DNA of 64,000 nucleotides from Winogradskyella forsetii (GTDB lineage Bacteria > Bacteroidota > Bacteroidia > Flavobacteriales > Flavobacteriaceae): positions 4,250,501 to 4,314,500 of the forward strand of contig NZ_CP053348.1 in the NCBI RefSeq assembly GCF_013394595.1. Reading direction: 5' to 3'. Positions 36,410-44,437 of this stretch are shown piece by piece. The translations under genes were made by a program, and so were the position numbers. The notes beneath the pieces were generated by a model that made no database searches, was not told the DNA's origin, and saw nothing but the letters and a program-made list of their open reading frames with translations. Each line of letters starts with the position of its first letter. The stretch's first letter is position 1.

Positions 36410-36641
36410 TATCATAAAACGAAAACCAAGAGATTGTAAAGTACCAAAGTTCCGACAAAGTCGGACTCAACGATTTTCAGAAATAATGAGCCATAAATAG
36501 AGTTAATTTATGAAATTTAGGATCGGAACATTAGATAATATAAGGAAATAGAATTTTTAATGTATCAGCGAATGTTGCTTGCAATTTCCTAACAAATCGT
36601 TTAGATTTTTTGGTTCGTTTTGCATCATGGCAAAATGAACA
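36410..36641 (+). ncRNA. Structured repeat element, copy B
   Basis: A direct-oriented relative of copy A (33231-33476). The 5' hairpin is TCCGAC-AAA-GTCGGA (36451-36465). The long-range stem is AACGATTT (36469-36476) with AAATCGTT (36594-36601). The 3' hairpin is GTTCGTTTTGC / GCAAAATGAAC (36613-36640). Both hairpins differ from copy A by one compensating base-pair exchange (T-A to C-G), and the G-U pair is kept. It ends 23 bases before the DUF4175 start, so it lies in or just before that gene's leader. Confidence 0.6.
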
Positions 36642-36663
36642 GAGAAAAAGAAAAAAATATTAA

Positions 36664-39600
36664 ATGAGCAATTTCAATACCATAAAACAAAAATTAGAAC
36701 AGTTCATTAAAAGGTATTACACCAATGAACTACTAAAAGGAGCCATCCTATTTTTCGCCATTGGTTTACTGTACCTTATTATCACATTATTCGTAGAATA
36801 CGTCTTATGGCTCAATCCAACAGCCAGAACCCTATTATTCTGGACTTTTATTGCCGTAGAATTGGCATTATTCGTAAAATTCATAGCCATTCCATTGGCT
36901 CATTTGTTCAAATTGCGAAAAGGCATCAATTTTGAAACCGCCTCCAAATTAATCGGCAATCATTTTCCAGAAGTCAATGATAAATTGCTGAATGTGCTTC
37001 AACTCAACAAAAACCAACAGCAATCGGACTTATTAATTGCTAGTATAGAGCAGAAATCGCAAGAATTGCAGCCTATACCTTTTAAATCGGCCATAAATTT
37101 CAAATCGAATACCAAATATCTAAAGTATGCAGCGATTCCGGTTGCTATTCTACTATTATCCTTTTTAACAGGAAAAATTAATTGGTTTAGTGATAGTTAC
37201 GAACGCGTCGTAAATTATAAAACGGCTTACGAACCACCTGCACCTTTTCAGTTTTTTGTATTGAACCAACCCTTGCAGGCCATTGAGAATAAAGACTTTA
37301 AATTAAAAGTATCAACCGTTGGAAATGTTATTCCCGAAAACGCCCAAATCAAATTCAACGGTCAATCTTACTTTTTACAGCAAGTTGCAGCCGGCGAATT
37401 TCAATACACCTTTAGTTTACCTAAAGAAGCTGTAGAATTTACCCTCTCTGCGAATGATGTGACTTCAAAACCTTATAAATTAAATGTGGTCAATACACCA
37501 AACCTTGTAAATTTTGAAATGGTTTTAGACTATCCTGCTCACACTAAAAAGCAAGATGAGGTTTTGAAGAGTACAGGTTCTGCTGTCATTCCTGAAGGTA
37601 CGAATGTGACCTGGAAAGCCAAAACAAAATCAACTACAGGAGTGCATATTTATGCCGAAGATACTTTAAGTTTTCAAGCAAGTGAGAAGGGCAATTTTGA
37701 AGCGTCAAAACGACTCTACAAAAACTATAATTACAGCATTACAACTAGTAATAACGACCTAAAGGATTACGAAAATTTAGCATACAATATCAACGTTGTC
37801 AAAGATATTTATCCAGAGCTGAATATTAAGGTTCAAAAAGACTCAATAGATCAGCAAAGCCTTTATTTCTATGGACAAGCGAGCGATGACTACGGGTTAA
37901 CTAAGCTGCAATTGGTGTATTATCCGGCTGAGGATGAATCCAAAAAGGTGGTTGAGCCCATTAGTATTTCAAAATCAAATTTCAGTGAGTTTGTCAGTGC
38001 CTTTCCCAATCAATTTAATTTGGAAGAAGGGCTTAGTTACCAACTTTATTTTGAAGTGTTTGACAACGATGCCATTCACAATTACAAACGCACCAAAAGT
38101 TCTGTTTTTAATTACCGAAAATTAACCAAAGATGAAGAAGAACAGAAACAACTCAATGAGCAAAACGAAACCATAAAAGACATCAGTAAAACGTTTGATA
38201 AGCTTCAAGAGCAAGATAAAAAGCTCGAAGAATTATCAAAAACGCAAAAGGAAAAAGAAAGCCTCAATTTTAATGACAAGAAGAAATTTGAGGAGTTCTT
38301 AAAACGTCAGAAAAATCAGGAGCAATTGATGAAAAATTTCAACAAAAAGCTTCAGGATAATTTGGAGGAATATCAACAAGACGAAAAGAAAGATGATCAA
38401 TTTAAAGAGGACTTAAAAGAGCGTTTAAAAGAAAATGAAGAACAACTCAAGAAAGATGAAGAACTTTTAAAAGAACTGGAAGAGTTAAAGGATAAAATCA
38501 ATAAAGAGGAATTCACTCAAAAACTTGAAGAATTAGCTAAACAAAATAAGAATAAGAAACGCAGCATGAAACAGCTTTTGGAACTGACCAAGCGGTTTTA
38601 TGTGATGAAGAAAGCAGAAAAAGTCTCCAGCGAATTAGAAAAATTAGCTGAAGAACAGGAAAAATTAGCAGAAAAGGACAAAGAAAACACCAAAGAAGCG
38701 CAGGAAAAGTTGAATAATGATTTTGATCAACTTCAAAAAGATGTTGAAGAGTTGAAACGCGAGGACAGGCAACTTCAAAAACCAATGAAAATTGCTAGGG
38801 ATGAATTTTTGGAGGATGAAATAAAGTTCGATCAAAAAGAAGCGAAAGAAGCACTAGAAAAGAAAGAAGAGAGCGAGTCTAAAACGCAACCTAAAGAAGC
38901 CCAGGAGCAACAAAATAAAGCGAAGGAAAATCAAAAAAAGGCCGCTAAGAAGCTAAAGCAAATGAGCGAGATGATGAAAATGGCAGCAGGAGGCGGCGGT
39001 GGTGGCGACCAAATGTCTGAAGACATTGATGCCTTACGTCAAATACTAGAGAATTTGTTACTCTATTCATTTGATCAAGAGGGTCTTATGGAGACATTTG
39101 AAAGCATCGGCATCAATAATAACAATTACGGAAAGTATATCATTGAGCAAAGTAATTTAAGAGAACATTTTGAACATATTGACGATAGTTTATTTGCCTT
39201 ATCCTTAAGGCAACCAAAAATTTCTGAAAAGGTCAATTCCCAAATTACTGAGGTCTATTTTAACATCGACAAAGCCCTAGAACAACTTTCTGAAAACAGA
39301 TTATATCAAGGTGTCGGTGCACAACAATATGCTGTAACATCAACCAATGAATTGGCGAGTTTTTTAAGTGATGTTTTAGATAATATGGAAATGTCAATGA
39401 ACCCGTCGCCTGGTCAAGGGGAAGGCGATTCGCAATTACCGGATATTATTAAATCCCAAGAAGAGTTGAACAAGGAAATGGAAGAGGGCGTTAAAAAACA
39501 AGAGGAAGGAAAAAAGGGAGAAGAAGGAAATGAAGGTGAGAAGCCTGGAGAAGAGGGAAAAGAAGGCGAAGGAGATAAACCAGGCGAGCAAGGTAAGGAT

Positions 39601-40284
39601 GGAAAAGAGGGCGAAAGCGGTAAAAGTGGTGAGAAGGGCCAAAGTGGCGAACAACAAGGAAAAGGTGGCGAAGGCGGAAAGTCTGGCGAAAATGGAGAGC
39701 AAAAGGGTGAAGGCAATCAAGGCGGCCAAAAAGAAGGTGATGGGGGAGAAGGTGATAATGGAGAAGGAAAAGACGGAAAGAATGGTAAAAGCGGTAAAAA
39801 TAGTGGTGATGGATCTGATGGCAATGGCGAAGGAGAAAAGAACGACGGTTATGGCGAAGGCGGAAGTGAAGAACAGAATGGTAAATTATTCAAGATTTAC
39901 CAACAACAGCAGCAGTTACGTCAAGCTTTGGAAGATCGATTGGCAAAAGAAGGAAAGATTGAATCTGCGGGTGAATTGATCAAACAAATGGAAGATATTG
40001 AATTAGACTTGTTAAATACGGGTTTTACCAATCAAACACTTCAAAAAATGATGGATCTGCAGCATCAGTTGTTAAAGTTGGAAAATGCAACGTTTATGCA
40101 AGGTCAAGACACTAATCGGAAATCAGAAACCAATAAGGAGGAATTTAACCAGAAGAACCCAAGTCAGATTCTAACTGCAAAACAATATTTTAATACGACT
40201 GAAATTTTAAATCGTCAGGCCTTACCTTTGCAGAATCATTTTAAGAAGAAGATTCAAGAGTATTTTAAAAAGGCTAATGATTAA
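36664..40284 (+). CDS. DUF4175 family membrane protein with coiled coil and low-complexity region
   Basis: A 1206-residue protein of unknown function that is widespread in Bacteroidota. Hydrophobic segments lie near residues 20-45, 55-80 and 155-172. An extracytoplasmic beta-rich region (about 180-480) follows. A long charged coiled coil runs over about 490-800 (repeated KEE, LEELAK, QEKLAEK patterns), with a GGGGG linker near 779. A collagen-like low-complexity stretch (about 916-1072) of G, E, K and N comes next, and then a helical C-terminus. The gene ends 8 bases inside ybeY, so the two are coupled. It may be a large envelope scaffold, by inference only. Confidence 0.88.
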   Translation: MSNFNTIKQKLEQFIKRYYTNELLKGAILFFAIGLLYLIITLFVEYVLWLNPTARTLLFWTFIAVELALFVKFIAIPLAHLFKLRKGINFETASKLIGNHFPEVNDKLLNVLQLNKNQQQSDLLIASIEQKSQELQPIPFKSAINFKSNTKYLKYAAIPVAILLLSFLTGKINWFSDSYERVVNYKTAYEPPAPFQFFVLNQPLQAIENKDFKLKVSTVGNVIPENAQIKFNGQSYFLQQVAAGEFQYTFSLPKEAVEFTLSANDVTSKPYKLNVVNTPNLVNFEMVLDYPAHTKKQDEVLKSTGSAVIPEGTNVTWKAKTKSTTGVHIYAEDTLSFQASEKGNFEASKRLYKNYNYSITTSNNDLKDYENLAYNINVVKDIYPELNIKVQKDSIDQQSLYFYGQASDDYGLTKLQLVYYPAEDESKKVVEPISISKSNFSEFVSAFPNQFNLEEGLSYQLYFEVFDNDAIHNYKRTKSSVFNYRKLTKDEEEQKQLNEQNETIKDISKTFDKLQEQDKKLEELSKTQKEKESLNFNDKKKFEEFLKRQKNQEQLMKNFNKKLQDNLEEYQQDEKKDDQFKEDLKERLKENEEQLKKDEELLKELEELKDKINKEEFTQKLEELAKQNKNKKRSMKQLLELTKRFYVMKKAEKVSSELEKLAEEQEKLAEKDKENTKEAQEKLNNDFDQLQKDVEELKREDRQLQKPMKIARDEFLEDEIKFDQKEAKEALEKKEESESKTQPKEAQEQQNKAKENQKKAAKKLKQMSEMMKMAAGGGGGGDQMSEDIDALRQILENLLLYSFDQEGLMETFESIGINNNNYGKYIIEQSNLREHFEHIDDSLFALSLRQPKISEKVNSQITEVYFNIDKALEQLSENRLYQGVGAQQYAVTSTNELASFLSDVLDNMEMSMNPSPGQGEGDSQLPDIIKSQEELNKEMEEGVKKQEEGKKGEEGNEGEKPGEEGKEGEGDKPGEQGKDGKEGESGKSGEKGQSGEQQGKGGEGGKSGENGEQKGEGNQGGQKEGDGGEGDNGEGKDGKNGKSGKNSGDGSDGNGEGEKNDGYGEGGSEEQNGKLFKIYQQQQQLRQALEDRLAKEGKIESAGELIKQMEDIELDLLNTGFTNQTLQKMMDLQHQLLKLENATFMQGQDTNRKSETNKEEFNQKNPSQILTAKQYFNTTEILNRQALPLQNHFKKKIQEYFKKAND

Positions 40285-40690
40285 TTTTAATTACGAAACT
40301 GATTTTTGTTTAAGAGAGGAAACGGATATTTCCGATTGGATTACCAAAACGATTTTAGAAGAAAAGTGCAAAGTTGGAGATATAGATTACATCTTCTGTT
40401 CAGACGATTATTTACACCAATTGAATGTTGATTTCCTAAATCATGATACTTTAACAGATATTATTAGCTTTGACTATTCAGTAGGAAAGGAACTACATGG
40501 CGAGATTTATATTTCTGTAGATAGAGTAAAGGAAAATGCGTCTGATTTTGAGGTGTCTTTTGAAAATGAAATGACAAGAGTTATAATTCATGGTATTTTG
40601 CACTATTGTGGTTATAAGGACAAATCTGAAGATGAGGTAAAGTTGATGCGTTCAAAAGAAGATTACTATTTAGCTAAACGAAATTTATAG
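40277..40690 (+). CDS. ybeY: Endoribonuclease YbeY (16S rRNA maturation)
   Basis: A zinc-dependent endoribonuclease for rRNA processing and ribosome quality control; cytoplasmic. Its 137 residues match short Bacteroidota YbeY. The motif HGILHYCGYKD (about 111-121) carries the conserved H-G-x-L-H segment; the third histidine of the usual HxxxHxxxxxH reads as Asp here (HYCGYKD), as in many Bacteroidota. LNVDFLNHDTLTDIISFDY is the other conserved block. The start overlaps the DUF4175 stop by 8 bases. Confidence 0.93.
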   Translation: MINFNYETDFCLREETDISDWITKTILEEKCKVGDIDYIFCSDDYLHQLNVDFLNHDTLTDIISFDYSVGKELHGEIYISVDRVKENASDFEVSFENEMTRVIIHGILHYCGYKDKSEDEVKLMRSKEDYYLAKRNL

Positions 40691-40800
40691 TTATGATTTC
40701 GTTGTATATTCGCGGGCTGAAAAATTCTTTGTTAAAAGGGATAGTTAGTTTTCTCAAATTTGTTTAATAAAAAATATTCCTTATTTCTAAGGAGTATAAT

Positions 40801-40816
40801 TGTTCCACGTGGAACA
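40801..40816 (+). promoter_or_regulatory. parS-like site 1 (TGTTCCACGTGGAACA)
   Basis: A perfect 16-base palindrome that matches the bacterial parS consensus TGTTNCACGTGAAACA at 15 of 16 positions. It lies 15 bases before the mnmG start. It is the expected binding site of ParB, which loads chromosome-segregation complexes near the origin. Confidence 0.8.
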
Positions 40817-40830
40817 AAAAGAATTGCTAT

Positions 40831-42702
40831 ATGTTTAATGATGTTTATGATGTTATAGTTGTAGGAGCTGGCCATGCAGGAAGTGAAGCTGCTGCTGCCG
40901 CTGCGAATATGGGAAGTAAGACGTTGTTAATTACGATGAACCTTCAAAATATTGCCCAAATGTCGTGCAATCCAGCTATGGGAGGAATTGCCAAAGGGCA
41001 AATAGTAAGAGAGATTGATGCGCTAGGCGGCTATAGCGGTATTGTTTCTGATACTTCGGCGATTCAGTTTAAGATGCTTAATAAATCTAAAGGTCCTGCG
41101 ATGTGGAGTCCAAGAGTGCAATCCGATAGAATGCGTTTTGCTGAAGACTGGCGTTTGCTTTTGGAAGGCACCGAGAATCTCGATTTTTATCAGGAGATGG
41201 TTTCAGGACTTTTAGTTGAAGATGGTAAAGTAGTGGGTGTTAAAACATCCCTAGGCGTTGAAGTGAAAGGCAAAAGTGTCGTGCTTACTAACGGAACTTT
41301 TCTTAATGGATTAATCCATATAGGTGATAAAAATTTCGGTGGTGGAAGAGCTGGTGAAAGAGCAGCAACTGGAATCACGGAACAACTCGTAAATTTAGGT
41401 TTTGAATCGGGCAGAATGAAAACCGGAACACCACCAAGAGTGGATGGTCGTTCTTTGGATTTTTCCAAAATGATAGAACAGCCAGGAGATGAATTTCCTG
41501 AAAAGTTTTCTTATTTAGATACTACAAAACCATTAAAAGAACAACGGTCTTGTCATATGTCTTACACGAGTGAATTAGTTCATGATTTGTTGCGTGAAGG
41601 TTTCGACCGTTCGCCAATGTTTAATGGAAGAATTAAAAGTGTGGGACCGCGTTATTGCCCATCTATTGAAGATAAGATAAATCGATTTGCGGATAAAGAT
41701 AGGCATCAATTATTCGTAGAGCCCGAAGGTTGGAATACCTGTGAGTATTACATCAATGGATTTTCCACATCGTTACCTGAAGATGTTCAATTTAAAGCAT
41801 TACGTTCAGTCGTTGGCTTCGAAAATGTGAAATTCTTCAGACCAGGTTATGCTATTGAATATGATTATTTTCCACCAACACAGTTAAAACATACCCTAGA
41901 AACTAAGCTCGTTGAAGGGCTGTATTTCGCTGGACAAATAAATGGAACAACCGGTTATGAAGAGGCAGCGTCTCAAGGCCTAATGGCTGGAATAAATGCC
42001 AGTCTGAAAGTTCAGGAGAAGGATGCGTTTACGTTGCAAAGAGATGAAGCTTATATCGGTGTTTTAATCGATGATTTGATTACTAAGGGAACTGAAGAAC
42101 CTTATAGAATGTTTACATCTCGTGCGGAGTATAGAACACTTTTAAGACAAGATAACGCTGACTTTAGGTTGACACCGAAAGGTTATAAATTGGGATTAGC
42201 ATCTGAAAAACGGTTGAGACGCATGGAGGAAAAGGAATCTAAATCTGAGGCCTTTGTTCAATTTTTCAGAGATACCAGTGTGACGCCTGAAGAGGCAAAT
42301 CCTGTGCTGGAATTAAAGAATTCAGCACCTGTAAAACAACAAGACAAAATGTTTAAGTTGTATGCGAGACCAAATATTACGATTGAGGATGTACGAAAAT
42401 TTGATGCTGTTGCATCTTATATTCAAGAACATGATTTAGACACCGAAGTTATCGAGCAAACAGAAATACAAGTCAAATATTCTGGATATATAGAAAAGGA
42501 AAAGAACAATGCTGATAAATTGAATAGGCTTGAAAATTTAAAGATTCCTCTGGATTTTGATTATTCGAAACTGAAATCCATGAGTATTGAGGCACGGCAA
42601 AAATTGAGTAAGATTCAACCTGTAACTATCTCTCAGGCGTCTAGAATCAGTGGTGTAAATCCGAATGATATTTCTGTGTTGTTGGTTTATTTGGGACGTT
42701 AA
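40831..42702 (+). CDS. mnmG: tRNA uridine 5-carboxymethylaminomethyl modification enzyme MnmG (GidA)
   Basis: The FAD-dependent subunit of the MnmE-MnmG complex that modifies the wobble uridine of several tRNAs; cytoplasmic. 623 residues, the normal length. The dinucleotide-binding GAGHAG is at 12-17. The family signatures are SCNPAMGGIAKGQIVREIDALGG (here near 46-68), RMKTGTPPRVDGRS and GQINGTTGYEEAASQGL. Its C-terminal MnmE-binding helical domain is intact. It is bracketed by parS-like sites, as gidA is near the origin in many bacteria. Confidence 0.97.
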   Translation: MFNDVYDVIVVGAGHAGSEAAAAAANMGSKTLLITMNLQNIAQMSCNPAMGGIAKGQIVREIDALGGYSGIVSDTSAIQFKMLNKSKGPAMWSPRVQSDRMRFAEDWRLLLEGTENLDFYQEMVSGLLVEDGKVVGVKTSLGVEVKGKSVVLTNGTFLNGLIHIGDKNFGGGRAGERAATGITEQLVNLGFESGRMKTGTPPRVDGRSLDFSKMIEQPGDEFPEKFSYLDTTKPLKEQRSCHMSYTSELVHDLLREGFDRSPMFNGRIKSVGPRYCPSIEDKINRFADKDRHQLFVEPEGWNTCEYYINGFSTSLPEDVQFKALRSVVGFENVKFFRPGYAIEYDYFPPTQLKHTLETKLVEGLYFAGQINGTTGYEEAASQGLMAGINASLKVQEKDAFTLQRDEAYIGVLIDDLITKGTEEPYRMFTSRAEYRTLLRQDNADFRLTPKGYKLGLASEKRLRRMEEKESKSEAFVQFFRDTSVTPEEANPVLELKNSAPVKQQDKMFKLYARPNITIEDVRKFDAVASYIQEHDLDTEVIEQTEIQVKYSGYIEKEKNNADKLNRLENLKIPLDFDYSKLKSMSIEARQKLSKIQPVTISQASRISGVNPNDISVLLVYLGR

Positions 42703-42725
42703 ATTCCTGCGAAAGCAGGAACCTC
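42703..42725 (+). repeat. Hairpin repeat immediately after mnmG
   Basis: attcctgcgaaagcaggaac followed by ctc, starting at the base after the mnmG stop codon. It is the same family as the hairpins after lepA and next to tRNA-Cys. It possibly ends or stabilises the transcript. Confidence 0.75.
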
Positions 42726-42742
42726 GTGAATAAATAAACGAA

Positions 42743-42758
42743 TGTTCCACGTGAAACA
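42743..42758 (+). promoter_or_regulatory. parS-like site 2 (TGTTCCACGTGAAACA)
   Basis: A 16-of-16 match to the parS sequence TGTTCCACGTGAAACA known from Bacillus subtilis and conserved across bacteria. It lies 41 bases after the mnmG stop and 1.9 kb from site 1. Confidence 0.88.
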
Positions 42759-42776
42759 ATTATGACAATGCATTTT

Positions 42777-42945
42777 AAAACACCCCTAATCCCAATAGCT
42801 ATCGGGACTCAAGGGGACCATCCGAATAACCAAATGTAGCGTACTGGTTTACGGTTTAAATGATTGTTTTAAAAGAATACTGCAATTGATTTATCCTTAT
42901 GTGAATCCGTAAATTGTCCCCTAGAGGGGACTTTAGGGGTGTTAT
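42777..42945. repeat. 169-bp element with 13-bp terminal inverted repeats (MITE-like)
   Basis: The ends AAAACACCCCTAA and TTAGGGGTGTTAT pair at 12 of 13 positions. An inner pair aaggggac (42811-42818) and gtcccct (42917-42923) also matches. The left arm contains the palindrome cccaatagctatcggga (42791-42807), a variant of that inside copy A of the structured element. There is no coding capacity. It sits between parS-like sites 2 and 3. Confidence 0.7.
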
Positions 42946-42962
42946 TTGAAATAAAAAAAATA

Positions 42963-42978
42963 TGTTCCTCGAGAAACA
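42963..42978 (+). promoter_or_regulatory. Degenerate parS-like site 3 (TGTTCCTCGAGAAACA)
   Basis: Matches parS at 14 of 16. The two differences are symmetric (CACGTG core to CTCGAG), so the core palindrome is kept. It is 12 bases before the next gene. Binding by ParB is uncertain. Confidence 0.4.
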
Positions 42979-42989
42979 ATTGTTTCAAT

Positions 42990-43340
42990 ATGAAAATAAA
43001 TCTACTTGTAATCAGAACATCAAATCCTGATAAGTTAAAAATTCAATATGAAAAAATAGGATTTCAATTTAATTATCATCAACACGGAAATGGATCATTA
43101 CATTACGCAAGTGAAAAGGAAGGATTTGTATTTGAAATTTATCCTTTGTCTAAATCGATGAAGGAAGCAGACAATTCTATAAGACTCGGAATTGAGGTTG
43201 GGAATCTGGAATTGACCCTTAGGAATATTGAAAATTCCGACTGGAAAATCATATCTGAAATAAGTAAAACTGAATGGGGCGAAATTGCAATTTTACAAGA
43301 TTCTGATGGACGAAAAATTGAATTAAAAAATAAAAAGTAA
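42990..43340 (+). CDS. VOC (glyoxalase/bleomycin resistance) superfamily protein
   Basis: A cytoplasmic protein of 116 residues with one glyoxalase-like domain: MKINLLVIRTSNPDKLKIQY, HQHGNGSLHYASEKEGFVFE and a C-terminal EIAILQDSDGRKIELK. The start at ATG 42990 gives the standard fold N-terminus; 17 more codons upstream are open but run through parS-like site 3 and the element end. Ligand and reaction are unknown. It follows the 169-bp element and stands alone. Confidence 0.83.
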   Translation: MKINLLVIRTSNPDKLKIQYEKIGFQFNYHQHGNGSLHYASEKEGFVFEIYPLSKSMKEADNSIRLGIEVGNLELTLRNIENSDWKIISEISKTEWGEIAILQDSDGRKIELKNKK

Positions 43341-43366
43341 TAGTAGAATTAATCATTTGTGTATTC

Positions 43367-44227
43367 GTGGCAAATAAAAAATCAACATACCTAACCCTCA
43401 AAGACCATTCCGTTTCCAAAGAGCAGTTCCAATTATTACACAACAAGGAACTCGATATGCTCGAAACATATCCACAACCCGAAGAAGAAAAATTATCGGA
43501 TTACTACAAAAGTGAAGACTACATTTCGCATACCGATACGAAGCGAAACCTGCTAGAATTTGCCTACCATAAAGTGAGAGAAATTTCTTTAACTCGAAAA
43601 TTGAAATTGATCAATTCTTTTGAATCAGAATCAAAGACACTTTTAGATATGGGATGCGGAACGGGCGATTTTTTAGAAACAGCTTTAAAGGCTAATTGGA
43701 AAATAATAGGAATAGAACCCAATGAAAGTGCACGGCGAATTGCCAATTCAAAAACCAACAATGCCGTTTTTGAATCCGAAGAATTATCAAAACTAAAACC
43801 TCACAGTTTTGACGTCATTACGCTTTGGCATGTGTTGGAACATTTGCCGAATTTGGAAATGCATACTGAAATATTCAAAAAACTTTTAAAACCAAACGGC
43901 ACTTTAGTGATTGCGGTTCCTAATTATAAAAGTTACGATGCGGAATATTATAAAAACTTTTGGGCAGCTTATGATGTTCCCAGACATCTTTGGCATTTTT
44001 CTAAAACTTCGATTTCAGAATTATTCAAAAAAGAAAATATGACATTGGTCAATACTTTGCCCATGAAATTTGATGCCTATTATGTCTGTTTGCTTTCAGA
44101 AAAATATAAATCTGGAAGTATGAATCCTATGAAGGCATTTTGGATAGGATGGCAGTCTAATCGTAAAGCGAAACGTTCAAAAGAGTATTCTTCGCACATT
44201 TATGTCTTAAAGAACGCTAATTCTTGA
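43367..44227 (+). CDS. Class I SAM-dependent methyltransferase
   Basis: 286 residues. The N-terminus LKDHSVSKEQFQLLHNKELD matches the zinc-lacking lead segment of flavobacterial methyltransferases. The SAM site is LLDMGCGTGDFLETAL (about 89-104) with the acidic residue in IGIEPNES. HVLEHLPN, AVPNYKSYDAEYYKNFW and PRHLWHFSKTSISELF follow. The substrate is unknown. A GTG at 43367 is the only codon that gives a complete N-terminus; it lies in atttgtgtattcgtggcaaa, which resembles a dispersed repeat, so the exact start is uncertain. Confidence 0.87.
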   Translation: MANKKSTYLTLKDHSVSKEQFQLLHNKELDMLETYPQPEEEKLSDYYKSEDYISHTDTKRNLLEFAYHKVREISLTRKLKLINSFESESKTLLDMGCGTGDFLETALKANWKIIGIEPNESARRIANSKTNNAVFESEELSKLKPHSFDVITLWHVLEHLPNLEMHTEIFKKLLKPNGTLVIAVPNYKSYDAEYYKNFWAAYDVPRHLWHFSKTSISELFKKENMTLVNTLPMKFDAYYVCLLSEKYKSGSMNPMKAFWIGWQSNRKAKRSKEYSSHIYVLKNANS

Positions 44228-44407
44228 TTAGAATGCGTTTCGTCTCAAATTAGCCTTACTAAGAAGGAAATGCACGGAAAAAATTAGAATTGTCCTTAAA
44301 TCGCTTTATTTAGCTTCATTTTCCATAGGATATATTAATACGACTCTATAATGTCAATAGAAAACATGAATACTTAAATATTTTGGGAAAACACAACCTA
44401 ACTTTTA

Positions 44408-44415
44408 TACATTTG
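44408..44415 (+). promoter_or_regulatory. -7 element TACATTTG of the OmpH gene
   Basis: Matches TAnnTTTG, 22 bases before the ATG. A TTTG at 44382-44385 lies 22 bases upstream, close to the expected -33 position. Confidence 0.6.
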
Positions 44416-44437
44416 CACAAAATTAATAGAAAATACA

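Noticed and set aside
36258..36470. A 70-codon open frame on the minus strand between gltX and DUF4175
   Set aside because: It overlaps the 5' part of structured element copy B, has no promoter or homologue pattern and reads as low-complexity A+T sequence.
39414..39979. Long open frames on both strands across the low-complexity part of the DUF4175 gene
   Set aside because: They arise from purine-rich repeat DNA (GAA/GGA) and are shadows; the coding frame is the DUF4175 one.
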